The notes under the pieces were generated by a model. That model saw only the letters and a list, made by a program, of their open reading frames with translations, did no database searches and had not been told where the DNA came from. From positions 1-6,438 of the forward strand of contig CATMOC010000223.1 of the NCBI GenBank assembly GCA_950071955.1: a stretch of 6,438 nucleotides of DNA. The letters are read 5' to 3'. A program made the translations under genes and the position numbers. Below, in pieces: positions 1-5,474 of the stretch. Position 1 is the first letter of the stretch. Each line of letters begins with the position of its first letter. This stretch comes from an uncultured Mesorhizobium sp. (lineage in GTDB: Bacteria > Pseudomonadota > Alphaproteobacteria > Rhizobiales > Rhizobiaceae).

Positions 1-1284
1 ACCGGGGGCTTCCTGATCGCGCGGCTGGTGGAACGGCTCCAGCTCGACGTCGGTCTCCTGCCGATCTTCGTCATCACGCTGGCGCTGCTCCTGTTCGGCA
101 TCGCCGGCGCGATCGGCGGCTCGGGTTTCCTCGCGGTCTATGTCGCTGGCCTTATCGCCGGCAATTCCGGCGTCCGATCGGCGGCGCGGCTGAAGCGCTT
201 CCAAGACGGCATCTCCTGGCTCGCGCAGATCATCATGTTTCTGGTGCTGGGGCTCTTCGCCACGCCGTCACAGTTTCCCTCCGTTGCCATCCCCGCCGTG
301 GCATTGGGGCTGTTCCTGGTCTTCGTGGCGCGGCCGGTGGGGGTGTGGCTCTGCCTCGCACCCTTCCGCTTCACCCGCGCCGAGACGGCGTTTGTGGCAT
401 GGGTCGGCTTGCGCGGCGCGGTGTCAATCCTGCTCGCGCTGACGCCGATCCTCGGGCGGCTGGAGAACGGACAGGTCATCTTCAACACCGCCTTCATCAT
501 CGTGCTCGTCTCGCTTGTGGTTCAGGGCTGGACCATCGGGCCGCTGGCGCGTCGCCTCGGGTTGGTGGTGCCGCCGCGGGTGGGTCCGCTCGACAAGGTG
601 GAACTGGAACTGCCGGGCGCCGCCCATCACGAGCTTCTCGCCTACCGCGTCGTCGCGGGCAGTCCGGTGGCCAACGGCGTGCGCATCCCGCGCTGGGCAC
701 GGCCGTCGCTGGTGGTGCGCGAGGGCCGTTCGCTCACCTACCAGTATGCCGGCCGGCTGATGGCCGAGGACCACGTCTATATCTTCGTTCCCGACCGCTA
801 CCCGCCGCTACTCGACAGGCTGTTCGCCAGCCGGGCCGAGCTCGACGAGGACGACGCGGATTTCTTCGGCGAGTTCGCGATCGACGGCTCCCGCCCCGCC
901 GCCGATCTCGATTCGGCCTACGGGCTGATCTTGAAGGAGGAGGAAGCCGCCATGTCGATCGCCGACCTCGTGGTCGCCCGCCTCGGCGGCAGGGCGGAGT
1001 ATGCCGACCGCCTGACGATCGGTCCGATCGAACTCATCGTGCGCGACGTCGACGAGCACGGCGCGATCAAGGACATCGGACTTTCGGTGGAGCCACATTA
1101 CGTGGCGCCGAAGGTGCCGGTTTTCTTGAGCCCCGGCGAGATGTGGGACCAGACGGTGAGCGCCTGGCGCGGCTGGCGCGAAGCCGGGCGGCAGCGCCGG
1201 CTCCGGGCGAAGGAAGCGACCGAGGCCCGGCAGCGGGAGGCGGGCGAAGGCCCGAACGTCGTCCTGCCGCGCGACGGCGGTTAA
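1..1284 (+). CDS. nhaP2: K+/H+ antiporter, NhaP2/CvrA type, C-terminal part (5' end outside window)
   Basis: The frame is open from base 1, so the true start lies upstream; the GTG at 28 is internal. 427 residues are visible, ending in TAA. Known NhaP2/CvrA proteins (about 580-600 residues) are inner-membrane CPA1 exchangers that move K+ or Na+ out against H+. They carry a membrane exchanger domain, a TrkA-C (RCK_C) domain and a CorC/HlyC-type C-terminal domain, and all three can be placed here. Hydrophobic helices fill residues 1-185, with [17 protein letters not shown] at 39-55 and WVGLRGAV at 134-141, the typical CPA1 late-helix motif. A soluble TrkA-C-like stretch spans about 190-275. A second soluble domain at about 285-366 fits the CorC/HlyC transporter-associated domain, followed by an Arg/Glu-rich tail. 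Ion specificity cannot be read from sequence. The next gene, pgk, starts 95 bases downstream and appears to have its own promoter, so no operon is implied. Family is confident; the exact symbol less so. Confidence 0.88.
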   Translation, partial: TGGFLIARLVERLQLDVGLLPIFVITLALLLFGIAGAIGGSGFLAVYVAGLIAGNSGVRSAARLKRFQDGISWLAQIIMFLVLGLFATPSQFPSVAIPAVALGLFLVFVARPVGVWLCLAPFRFTRAETAFVAWVGLRGAVSILLALTPILGRLENGQVIFNTAFIIVLVSLVVQGWTIGPLARRLGLVVPPRVGPLDKVELELPGAAHHELLAYRVVAGSPVANGVRIPRWARPSLVVREGRSLTYQYAGRLMAEDHVYIFVPDRYPPLLDRLFASRAELDEDDADFFGEFAIDGSRPAADLDSAYGLILKEEEAAMSIADLVVARLGGRAEYADRLTIGPIELIVRDVDEHGAIKDIGLSVEPHYVAPKVPVFLSPGEMWDQTVSAWRGWREAGRQRRLRAKEATEARQREAGEGPNVVLPRDGG

Positions 1285-1321
1285 CAACCCGGCGCGGTCG
1301 CTTCCGCGTCGTCTTGGCCGC

Positions 1322-1349
1322 TTGCACCCGGCATGGCAGGCTGTATGGT
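1322..1349 (+). promoter_or_regulatory. Candidate housekeeping promoter for pgk
   Basis: TTGCAC at 1322-1327 and TATGGT at 1344-1349 are separated by 16 bases. This is a fair match to the TTGAC / TATA-like boxes used by alphaproteobacterial sigma-70 factors. Transcription would start near 1356, giving a leader of roughly 24 bases before the pgk ATG. The boxes fall in the 95-base gap after the antiporter gene, where a promoter is expected. It is a visual match only. Confidence 0.4.
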
Positions 1350-1379
1350 CCCGCCGACCGAAATTCCGGAGACCGATCC

Positions 1380-2576
1380 ATGCCCGCATTCAGGACCCTC
1401 GACGACATTGGCGACATTGCCGGAAAGCGCGTTCTGGTGCGGGTCGACCTCAACGTTCCCGTGAAGGACGGGCGGGTTTCGGACGCCACCCGGATCGAGC
1501 GCGTCGCGCCGACGATCACGGAACTGTCCGACAAGGGCGCGAAGGTGATCCTGCTGGCGCATTTCGGCCGGCCGAAGGATGGTCCCGATCCGTCGATGTC
1601 GCTCGAACCGATTGCCGCGGCGACCGAGGCCGTGCTCGACCGCCCTGTTCACTTCGCGCCCGACTGCGTCGGCGATGTGGCGCAGGGCGCCGTCAATGCC
1701 ATGGCGGACGGCGACATCCTGCTCCTCGAAAATACCCGGTTCCACAAGGGCGAGGAGAAGAACGATCCGGCCTTCGTCGAGGCGCTTGCAGCAAACGGCG
1801 ACATATACGTCAACGACGCCTTCTCCGCCGCGCACCGGGCGCACGCCTCGACCGAAGGGCTGGCGCATCACATGCCGGCCTATGCCGGGCGCACCATGCA
1901 GGCCGAACTCGAGGCGCTGGAAAAGGGTCTGGGCAACCCGCGGCGCCCGGTCGTGGCAATCGTCGGCGGGGCCAAGGTCTCGAGCAAGATCGACCTCCTG
2001 ACGAACCTAGTGAAGAAGGTCGACGCGCTGGTGATCGGCGGCGGCATGGCGAACACCTTCCTCGCTGCGCGCGGGGAGAATGTCGGCAAGTCGCTGTGCG
2101 AGCACGACCTCGCAGCGACCGCCAAGCAGATCATGATCGAGGCGGCGACCGCAGGATGCGCGATCGTGCTGCCCGTCGATGCCGTCGTGGCAAGGGAATT
2201 CAAGGCCGGCGCGGCATCCGAGACGGTCGGCGTCGATGCCGTTCCCGCCGACGCGATGATCCTCGACGTCGGTGCCAGGACGGTCGAGGCGATCAACGAG
2301 TGGATCGACCGTGCGGCGACGCTAGTCTGGAACGGACCGCTGGGCGCTTTCGAGATCGAACCCTTCGATGCCGGCACGGTCGCTGCGGCGAAGTATGCCG
2401 CCGCGCAGACCAGGGAGGGCGTGCTGGTCTCGGTCGCCGGCGGCGGAGACACGGTCGCGGCGCTCCACCATGCTGGCGTGGCCGACGACTTCACCTATGT
2501 CTCGACCGCTGGCGGGGCCTTCCTGGAATGGATGGAAGGCAAACCCCTGCCGGGCGTCGAGGTGCTGAAGTCGTAG
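1380..2576 (+). CDS. pgk: Phosphoglycerate kinase (EC 2.7.2.3)
   Basis: Complete 398-residue protein, the normal bacterial length. It is cytosolic and interconverts 1,3-bisphosphoglycerate + ADP and 3-phosphoglycerate + ATP in glycolysis and gluconeogenesis. Signature motifs appear in order: VRVDLNVP (20-27), the substrate-binding HFGRPK (61-66), ENTRF..GEE (117-126), [13 protein letters not shown] (145-157), VGGAKVSSK (195-203) in the second Rossmann-like half, WNGPLGAFE (317-325), the nucleotide-binding GGGDT (354-358) and the C-terminal STAGGAFLE. No key residue is missing. The ATG at 1380 is preceded by GGAGA (1368-1372) with 7 bases of spacing, and the protein start MPAFRTLDD is typical of rhizobial Pgk. 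In many rhizobia, as I recall, gap lies directly upstream of pgk; here an antiporter gene is upstream instead. Downstream the next gene is convergent, so pgk is probably monocistronic. Class I aldolase, which acts in the same pathway, is the next plus-strand gene. Confidence 0.98.
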   Translation: MPAFRTLDDIGDIAGKRVLVRVDLNVPVKDGRVSDATRIERVAPTITELSDKGAKVILLAHFGRPKDGPDPSMSLEPIAAATEAVLDRPVHFAPDCVGDVAQGAVNAMADGDILLLENTRFHKGEEKNDPAFVEALAANGDIYVNDAFSAAHRAHASTEGLAHHMPAYAGRTMQAELEALEKGLGNPRRPVVAIVGGAKVSSKIDLLTNLVKKVDALVIGGGMANTFLAARGENVGKSLCEHDLAATAKQIMIEAATAGCAIVLPVDAVVAREFKAGAASETVGVDAVPADAMILDVGARTVEAINEWIDRAATLVWNGPLGAFEIEPFDAGTVAAAKYAAAQTREGVLVSVAGGGDTVAALHHAGVADDFTYVSTAGGAFLEWMEGKPLPGVEVLKS

Positions 2577-2595
2577 GCCTCGGGCCGGCAAGACC

Positions 2596-2609
2596 GTCGC
2601 AAGTGCGAC
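2596..2609. terminator. Short stem-loop between convergent genes, possible weak bidirectional terminator
   Basis: GTCGC (2596-2600), loop AAGT, GCGAC (2605-2609) forms a perfect 5-bp stem in the 34-base gap between the pgk stop and the stop of the minus-strand membrane gene. Its position suits a shared terminator. However, no T-run follows on either strand and the stem is short, so it may be chance. Confidence 0.22.
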
Positions 2610-2610
2610 C

Positions 2611-2952
2611 TCATCCTCGACGGACGGCCGGTGCCATGCCCACCAGCGCGATGCCGCTGAAGACGACGAGCGCACCGGCGGCCTCGCGGATCGTGTAGGC
2701 GTCTCCCATCACGGCGACAGCGATCGCAGCCGTGGCGATGGCCTCGACGGCGAGGATCCCGAAGATCGTCCGGGCGAGGCGGCGGTCGCGCAGAATATGC
2801 GTCTCGAAGCGCGCACCGACGGCGAGCGTCAGGAGCAGCGCCGGAACCAGCACCAGATAGGGCGACAGGCCCCAGGACTGCACGATCCAGGACGTGGTCA
2901 TGTAGAAGAATGCGGCCGCGGCCGCGAAGAGCATTGTCATTAGCGGGGACAT
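2611..2952 (-). CDS. Small four-helix membrane protein, unknown function (DMT/SMR-like size and shape)
   Basis: A 113-residue, very hydrophobic protein with four likely membrane helices: about residues 4-24, 31-47, 62-82 and 89-108. A basic loop (RDRRLAR, 55-61) lies between helices 2 and 3. The size and four-helix layout recall small multidrug resistance (SMR) or half-length DMT/EamA proteins, and the last helix (EAAGALVVFSGIALVG) resembles the final helix of that superfamily. The conserved membrane Glu of SMR drug pumps in helix 1 is absent; the only mid-helix Glu is E70 in helix 3, so drug export should not be assumed. I chose the ATG at 2952 because GGAG lies 6 bases upstream; an in-frame GTG at 2994 would add 14 polar residues and is possible. 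The gene is convergent with pgk and divergent from the aldolase gene. From memory, S. meliloti also has an uncharacterised gene between pgk and fbaB. Function not recognised. Confidence 0.72.
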   Translation of the reverse strand: MSPLMTMLFAAAAAFFYMTTSWIVQSWGLSPYLVLVPALLLTLAVGARFETHILRDRRLARTIFGILAVEAIATAAIAVAVMGDAYTIREAAGALVVFSGIALVGMAPAVRRG

Positions 2953-3118
2953 CGGAGGCTCCAGGCGATGATCCAGCCCCTGTAGGTCAGTCACGGTCTT
3001 GTTCCCTTGCGTTCAGGCGTGCCCCCATGCCTATTGCGGATGCCGTAACCTAGTTCCCTTCGCCGCACTCCTCTGTTAAGCCTTTAACACTGCCGGAAAA
3101 TTCGTTGCTTTGCTAAAA

Positions 3119-3145
3119 CGATTGAATTTCTTTCAATCGATTCAA
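3119..3145. promoter_or_regulatory. Palindromic operator candidate upstream of class I aldolase (PckR-like)
   Basis: Two overlapping symmetries sit in an AT-rich patch about 75-100 bases before the aldolase ATG. First, CGATTGAA (3119-3126) and TTCAATCG (3132-3139) are perfect 8-bp inverted repeats around 5 bases. Second, TTCAATCGATTCAA (3132-3145) is centred on the palindrome AATCGATT. As I recall it, the S. meliloti LacI-family regulator PckR recognises TTTAATCGATTAAA, and 12 of 14 positions match here. FbaB is, also from memory, a PckR target. A weaker 10/14 match is at 3113-3126. The site also contains GATTC (3139-3143), a CcrM methylation motif. I could not identify convincing -35/-10 boxes, so activation versus repression cannot be judged. 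The same region could also control the divergent membrane gene. Confidence 0.5.
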
Positions 3146-3219
3146 GAGGTTGCGCCGCCGTTCCGTTTCAGCCGCGCTTCTGTTAGAGGCCAAACGACCA
3201 ATTCAGGAGGCACGGAAGA

Positions 3220-4131
3220 ATGAGCGGACGGGTGGAAGACATGGCGGCGCAGGTCGCGAACAAGGACGGCTTCATCGCGGCCCTCGACCAGTCGGGCGGC
3301 TCGACGCCCAAGGCGCTTAAGCTCTATGGCGTTTCGGAGGATGCCTGGTCGAACGAGGACGAGATGTTCGACCTGATCCATGCCATGCGCGCCCGCATCA
3401 TCACCTCGCCCGCCTTCACCGGCGACAAGGTGATGGGTGCGATCCTCTTCGAGCAGACGATGGACCGCTCGGTCGAAGGCGTGCCCACGGCGCAGTATCT
3501 GTGGGAGAAGCGCGGCGTCGTACCTTTCCTCAAGGTCGACCAGGGCCTCGCTGACGCCGCAGACGGCGTCAAGCTGATGAAGCCGATCGCCGGCCTCGAC
3601 GAACTGCTCAAGCGCGCCGTGGCCAAGGGTGTCTTCGGCACCAAGATGCGTTCCGTGGTGGACGCCGCCAATGCGACCGGCATCAAGGCCATCGTCGACC
3701 AGCAGTTCAAAGTCGGCAAACAGATCCTGTCGCACGGCCTCGTGCCGATCCTCGAACCGGAGGTGACGATCTCGATCTCCGACAAGGCCGAGGCGGAGGA
3801 GATGCTGCTTGCCGAGATCAAGAAGCATCTGGACGAGGTGCCGGCCGGCAAGAAGATCATGCTGAAGCTGTCGCTTCCCACGAAGCCGAACCTCTACAAG
3901 CCGCTGATCGACGATCCGCGCGTCATGCGCGTGGTGGCGCTGTCGGGCGGCTACACGCGCGACGAGGCCAATGCCAAGCTGGCGCAGAACGCCGGCATGA
4001 TCGCCAGCTTCTCTCGCGCACTGACGGAGGGCCTGTCGGCCGACCAGAGCGACGCGGAGTTCAACGCGACGCTGGCGGCCACGATCGACAGCATCTTCCA
4101 GGCATCGCGGGCGGACAAGGCCGCCGCCTGA
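3220..4131 (+). CDS. fbaB: Fructose-bisphosphate aldolase class I (EC 4.1.2.13)
   Basis: Complete 303-residue cytosolic enzyme that reversibly cleaves fructose 1,6-bisphosphate to dihydroxyacetone phosphate and glyceraldehyde 3-phosphate through a lysine Schiff base, with no metal needed. Class I landmarks are all present: [11 protein letters not shown] (21-31), FLKVDQG (103-109) with K105, FGTKMRS (139-145) with K142 and R144, PILEPEV (176-182) with the acidic pair E179/E181, the Schiff-base lysine K216 in MLKLSLP (214-220), and LSGGYTR (241-247) for phosphate binding. It matches the shorter bacterial form (Fda, about 300 residues) rather than the roughly 340-360-residue plant/animal form; fda is an alternative symbol. 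The ATG at 3220 follows a strong AGGAGG (3205-3210) with 9 bases of spacing; Met8 is the only nearby alternative. The gene stands alone, downstream of a palindromic operator candidate, and one gene away from pgk, an arrangement shared with rhizobia. The C-terminal tail is Ala/Lys-rich and probably flexible. Confidence 0.96.
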   Translation: MSGRVEDMAAQVANKDGFIAALDQSGGSTPKALKLYGVSEDAWSNEDEMFDLIHAMRARIITSPAFTGDKVMGAILFEQTMDRSVEGVPTAQYLWEKRGVVPFLKVDQGLADAADGVKLMKPIAGLDELLKRAVAKGVFGTKMRSVVDAANATGIKAIVDQQFKVGKQILSHGLVPILEPEVTISISDKAEAEEMLLAEIKKHLDEVPAGKKIMLKLSLPTKPNLYKPLIDDPRVMRVVALSGGYTRDEANAKLAQNAGMIASFSRALTEGLSADQSDAEFNATLAATIDSIFQASRADKAAA

Positions 4132-4216
4132 ACCGGGGCTGGACACACTGCCGACATCCAACGCAAGGTTTTCATCCTTCAGATCAGGTAGAATGACCGT
4201 CTCGGGCACATAGCAT

Positions 4217-4315
4217 CGTCATACTCGGGCTCGGCCCGAGAATCTGCCGAGCAGATCGCGCTTTTTCGCGTTCGTGCGTTGCCGGTTCCGGAACATATGA
4301 AGCCCGAGGATGACG
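4217..4315. repeat. Palindromic intergenic element with 15-bp terminal inverted repeats
   Basis: The left end CGTCATACTCGGGCT (4217-4231) and right end AGCCCGAGGATGACG (4301-4315) are inverted repeats matching at 14 of 15 positions. Between them lie further symmetric units: CTCGGGC-TCG-GCCCGAG (4224-4240, 7-bp stem), ATCTGC-CGA-GCAGAT (4242-4256, 6-bp stem), CGCG-N6-CGCG (4257-4270) and the perfect palindrome GTTCCGGAAC (4285-4294). Ends of the form CGTCATCCTCGGGCTT are, to my recollection, very common in rhizobial intergenic palindromic repeats (RIME/RPE-like mosaic elements), and this copy has that architecture. It contains no gene. It may act as a transcript-end stabiliser or terminator for the aldolase mRNA, or be a non-autonomous mobile repeat. 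Copy number cannot be tested from one window, and no clear target-site duplication is visible at the ends. Confidence 0.65.
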
Positions 4316-4316
4316 C

Positions 4317-4330
4317 AGGGGTGCGCCCCT
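4317..4330. other. GC-rich small hairpin beside the intergenic repeat
   Basis: AGGGG (4317-4321), loop TGCG, CCCCT (4326-4330) forms a perfect 5-bp stem one base after the right inverted repeat. It may be an extra unit of the same mosaic element. No T-run follows it on the plus strand, so it is not a typical intrinsic terminator. Confidence 0.35.
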
Positions 4331-4452
4331 CCCGTGTCTTGACCCGAGGCACCTCTTCCACGCGCGTTCTTGCCTCGGCCGTCGCGGTCTTTTCTCTTTG
4401 GCGGGTTTGGTTGTAGGAACGCGGCATCCGCCAAGACGTCCGGTCGCCATCC

Positions 4453-5217
4453 ATGTCCCGCCTGCTCCCCCTCCTCTCCTGGCTCGCCTTTCCTGTCTAT
4501 GCCTGGCAGGGGCTCGGCGTGCGGCGGCGCACGGCGCGGTTGCTGCCAGCGGAAGGTCCCGTGCTGCACACGATCCCCGGCACCGGCGATCCGGTGCGGC
4601 TGCTGGTGCTTGGCGACTCCTCGGCCGCCTCCGTCGGCATCACGCGAACGGACGGAGGCATCGCGGCCGTGCTCGCCAGCATGATCGCGCGCGATACCGG
4701 GCGGCCGGTGACGTGGCGGGCCGCGGGCTTCAACTCGGCCACCTCCGGCCAGATTCGCGACCACGTGGTTCCGAATCTCGCGTGGGAGCCGTGGACGCAC
4801 ATCGTGTTGCCGGTCGGCACCAACGACGCGAAGAACTTCCACACCGTGCCGCGCTTCAAGAAGGATTTCGGTGGGTTGCTCTATGCCCTGCGCGCAAAAT
4901 TTCCCGGCGCCCGCATCATCTGGTCCCCTGTGGTCGACATGACGCGGGTGCCCGCCCTGCCGCCGCTGCTGGCGAAAATCCTGGAGATACGCGCGCAGGC
5001 GATCAATGCGATGGCGGCGCGGCTCTGCTTCGAGCGCGGCGCTGTTCCCGCCTCGCGGCTTCCCATCGAGGACCCGCTGCTCGGGTTTGCCGCCGACGGC
5101 TTCCATGCCTCCGAGGCGGGCTACCGCGCCTGGGCGGAACACCTCCTGCCGCTGATCGAGCTCACCCCGCCGGAGATGCTCGCGTCAGCTTCCGTGGCTC
5201 AGGATGACCGTCAGTGA
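4453..5217 (+). CDS. SGNH/GDSL-family hydrolase with N-terminal membrane anchor
   Basis: A 254-residue predicted esterase/lipase-type hydrolase. The SGNH blocks are all visible. Block I is LVLGDSSAA with nucleophile Ser56. The block II region is AGFNSATSG (91-99). Block III is VGTND (121-125), whose Asn124 helps form the oxyanion hole. Block V is DGFHASEAGY (215-224) with Asp215 and His218 completing the triad. Residues 4-23 are hydrophobic and followed by RRR (24-26); there is no obvious cleavage site or lipobox. This suggests an uncleaved signal anchor or export signal, so the enzyme probably works at the membrane or in the periplasm. The family acts on carboxylic esters, acetylated sugars or lipids, and substrate cannot be inferred. 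ATG 4453 is the first usable start after an in-frame TAG at 4414-4416; its ribosome site is weak. The last 11 codons overlap the 3' end of the convergent small membrane gene. The gene appears to stand alone. Confidence 0.88.
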   Translation: MSRLLPLLSWLAFPVYAWQGLGVRRRTARLLPAEGPVLHTIPGTGDPVRLLVLGDSSAASVGITRTDGGIAAVLASMIARDTGRPVTWRAAGFNSATSGQIRDHVVPNLAWEPWTHIVLPVGTNDAKNFHTVPRFKKDFGGLLYALRAKFPGARIIWSPVVDMTRVPALPPLLAKILEIRAQAINAMAARLCFERGAVPASRLPIEDPLLGFAADGFHASEAGYRAWAEHLLPLIELTPPEMLASASVAQDDRQ

Positions 5218-5355
5218 GATTGCGCCCAGCGCAAGCAAGGCGAGCTTCCAGAAGTCGCTTCGCTTGCGCAGGCCGGGCAGCCCCAACGGCTTGATGATCT
5301 GGATGACCATCATCAGGATGATGACGATGGAGAGGGCCTTGGTCATGGCCCCCAT
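5185..5355 (-). CDS. Small two-helix membrane protein, unknown function
   Basis: A 56-residue protein read from the ATG at 5355 (MGAMTKALSI...), or 53 residues from the in-frame ATG at 5346. I slightly prefer the upstream ATG because GGGA lies 7 bases before it, whereas the G-run before the second ATG is only 2 bases away and too close for normal spacing. Two hydrophobic segments, about residues 8-22 and 37-53, flank a conserved-looking basic turn (KPLGLPGLRKRSDFWK), giving a helical hairpin with its loop probably cytoplasmic. Both termini and codon use look like a real alphaproteobacterial gene, and its stop lies 33 bases inside the 3' end of the hydrolase gene on the other strand. I believe similar short proteins occur widely in Rhizobiales as hypothetical proteins, but this is memory only. 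No domain is recognised. It is divergent from prpE, so the two could share the control region between 5356 and 5474. Confidence 0.68.
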   Translation of the reverse strand: MGAMTKALSIVIILMMVIQIIKPLGLPGLRKRSDFWKLALLALGAISLTVILSHGS

Positions 5356-5398
5356 TGACCAGTCCCGTTGATGGAAGTCAAAGCCCTCGCGCGGGGCG

Positions 5399-5419
5399 CG
5401 ACCTATGGGAACATAGTCG
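5399..5419. promoter_or_regulatory. Inverted repeat in the divergent region before prpE
   Basis: CTATG (5403-5407), GGAA, CATAG (5412-5416) is a perfect 5-bp inverted repeat. If C5402 is bulged, the pairing extends by three more base pairs to CGA (5399-5401) and TCG (5417-5419). It lies 55 bases before the prpE ATG and 44 bases from the start of the divergent small gene. It could be a regulator's operator or, as RNA, a hairpin with a GNRA-type tetraloop in the prpE leader. I found no clear -35/-10 boxes around it. Confidence 0.35.
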
Positions 5420-5474
5420 GGTGGACGCCGGCGCGCGCATTTCGGTAGAAGCAGCCGGCATCGAGGGAGGAAGC

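Larger units (their letters stand above)
4132..4452. other. Gene-free stretch between aldolase and hydrolase genes
   Basis: About 320 bases with no supportable gene. The minus-strand open frames here are low-complexity, rich in Arg/Pro/Ser, lack a good ribosome site and arise from translating a palindromic repeat. The left part (4132-4210) has no clear terminator for the aldolase gene. The middle (4217-4315) is the inverted-repeat element listed separately, followed by a small hairpin at 4317-4330. In the right part (4331-4452) I see no convincing promoter or strong Shine-Dalgarno for the hydrolase, although its promoter should lie there. Confidence 0.7.

Noticed and set aside
1314..1325. TTGG...TTGC upstream of pgk, considered as a sigma-54 promoter
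   Set aside because: The GG and GC elements are about 8 bases apart instead of the required 12, and pgk is not a usual sigma-54 target.
345..2576. 743-residue plus-strand open frame suggesting a fusion with phosphoglycerate kinase
   Set aside because: The part before 1380 is an Arg-rich out-of-frame reading of the antiporter gene; Pgk starts normally at 1380 with its own ribosome site.
3075..3088. GTTAAGCCTTTAAC, considered as a CtrA site (TTAA-N7-TTAA)
   Set aside because: The two TTAA blocks are separated by 4 rather than 7 bases, so it does not fit the CtrA motif; it is a short inverted repeat only.
3142..4209. 355-residue minus-strand open frame opposite the aldolase gene
   Set aside because: Antisense shadow, His/Arg/Leu-rich without motifs; the plus-strand frame has every class I aldolase catalytic residue.
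4193..4213. Six-codon open frame ATG...TAG after the aldolase gene, considered as a leader peptide
   Set aside because: Too short to support; no attenuator-like run of codons, no clear ribosome site and no regulated gene directly after it.
4179..4454. Minus-strand open frames of about 90 residues in the gap after the aldolase gene
   Set aside because: Composition is Arg/Ser/Thr/Pro-rich and without domains, the frames run across the palindromic repeat, and there is no supporting ribosome site; such peptides are typical false products of rhizobial intergenic repeats.
4219..5142. Long minus-strand open frame (307 residues) opposite the hydrolase gene
   Set aside because: It is an antisense shadow in GC-rich DNA: Arg/Gly/His-rich with no recognisable fold, while the plus strand has an intact SGNH triad.
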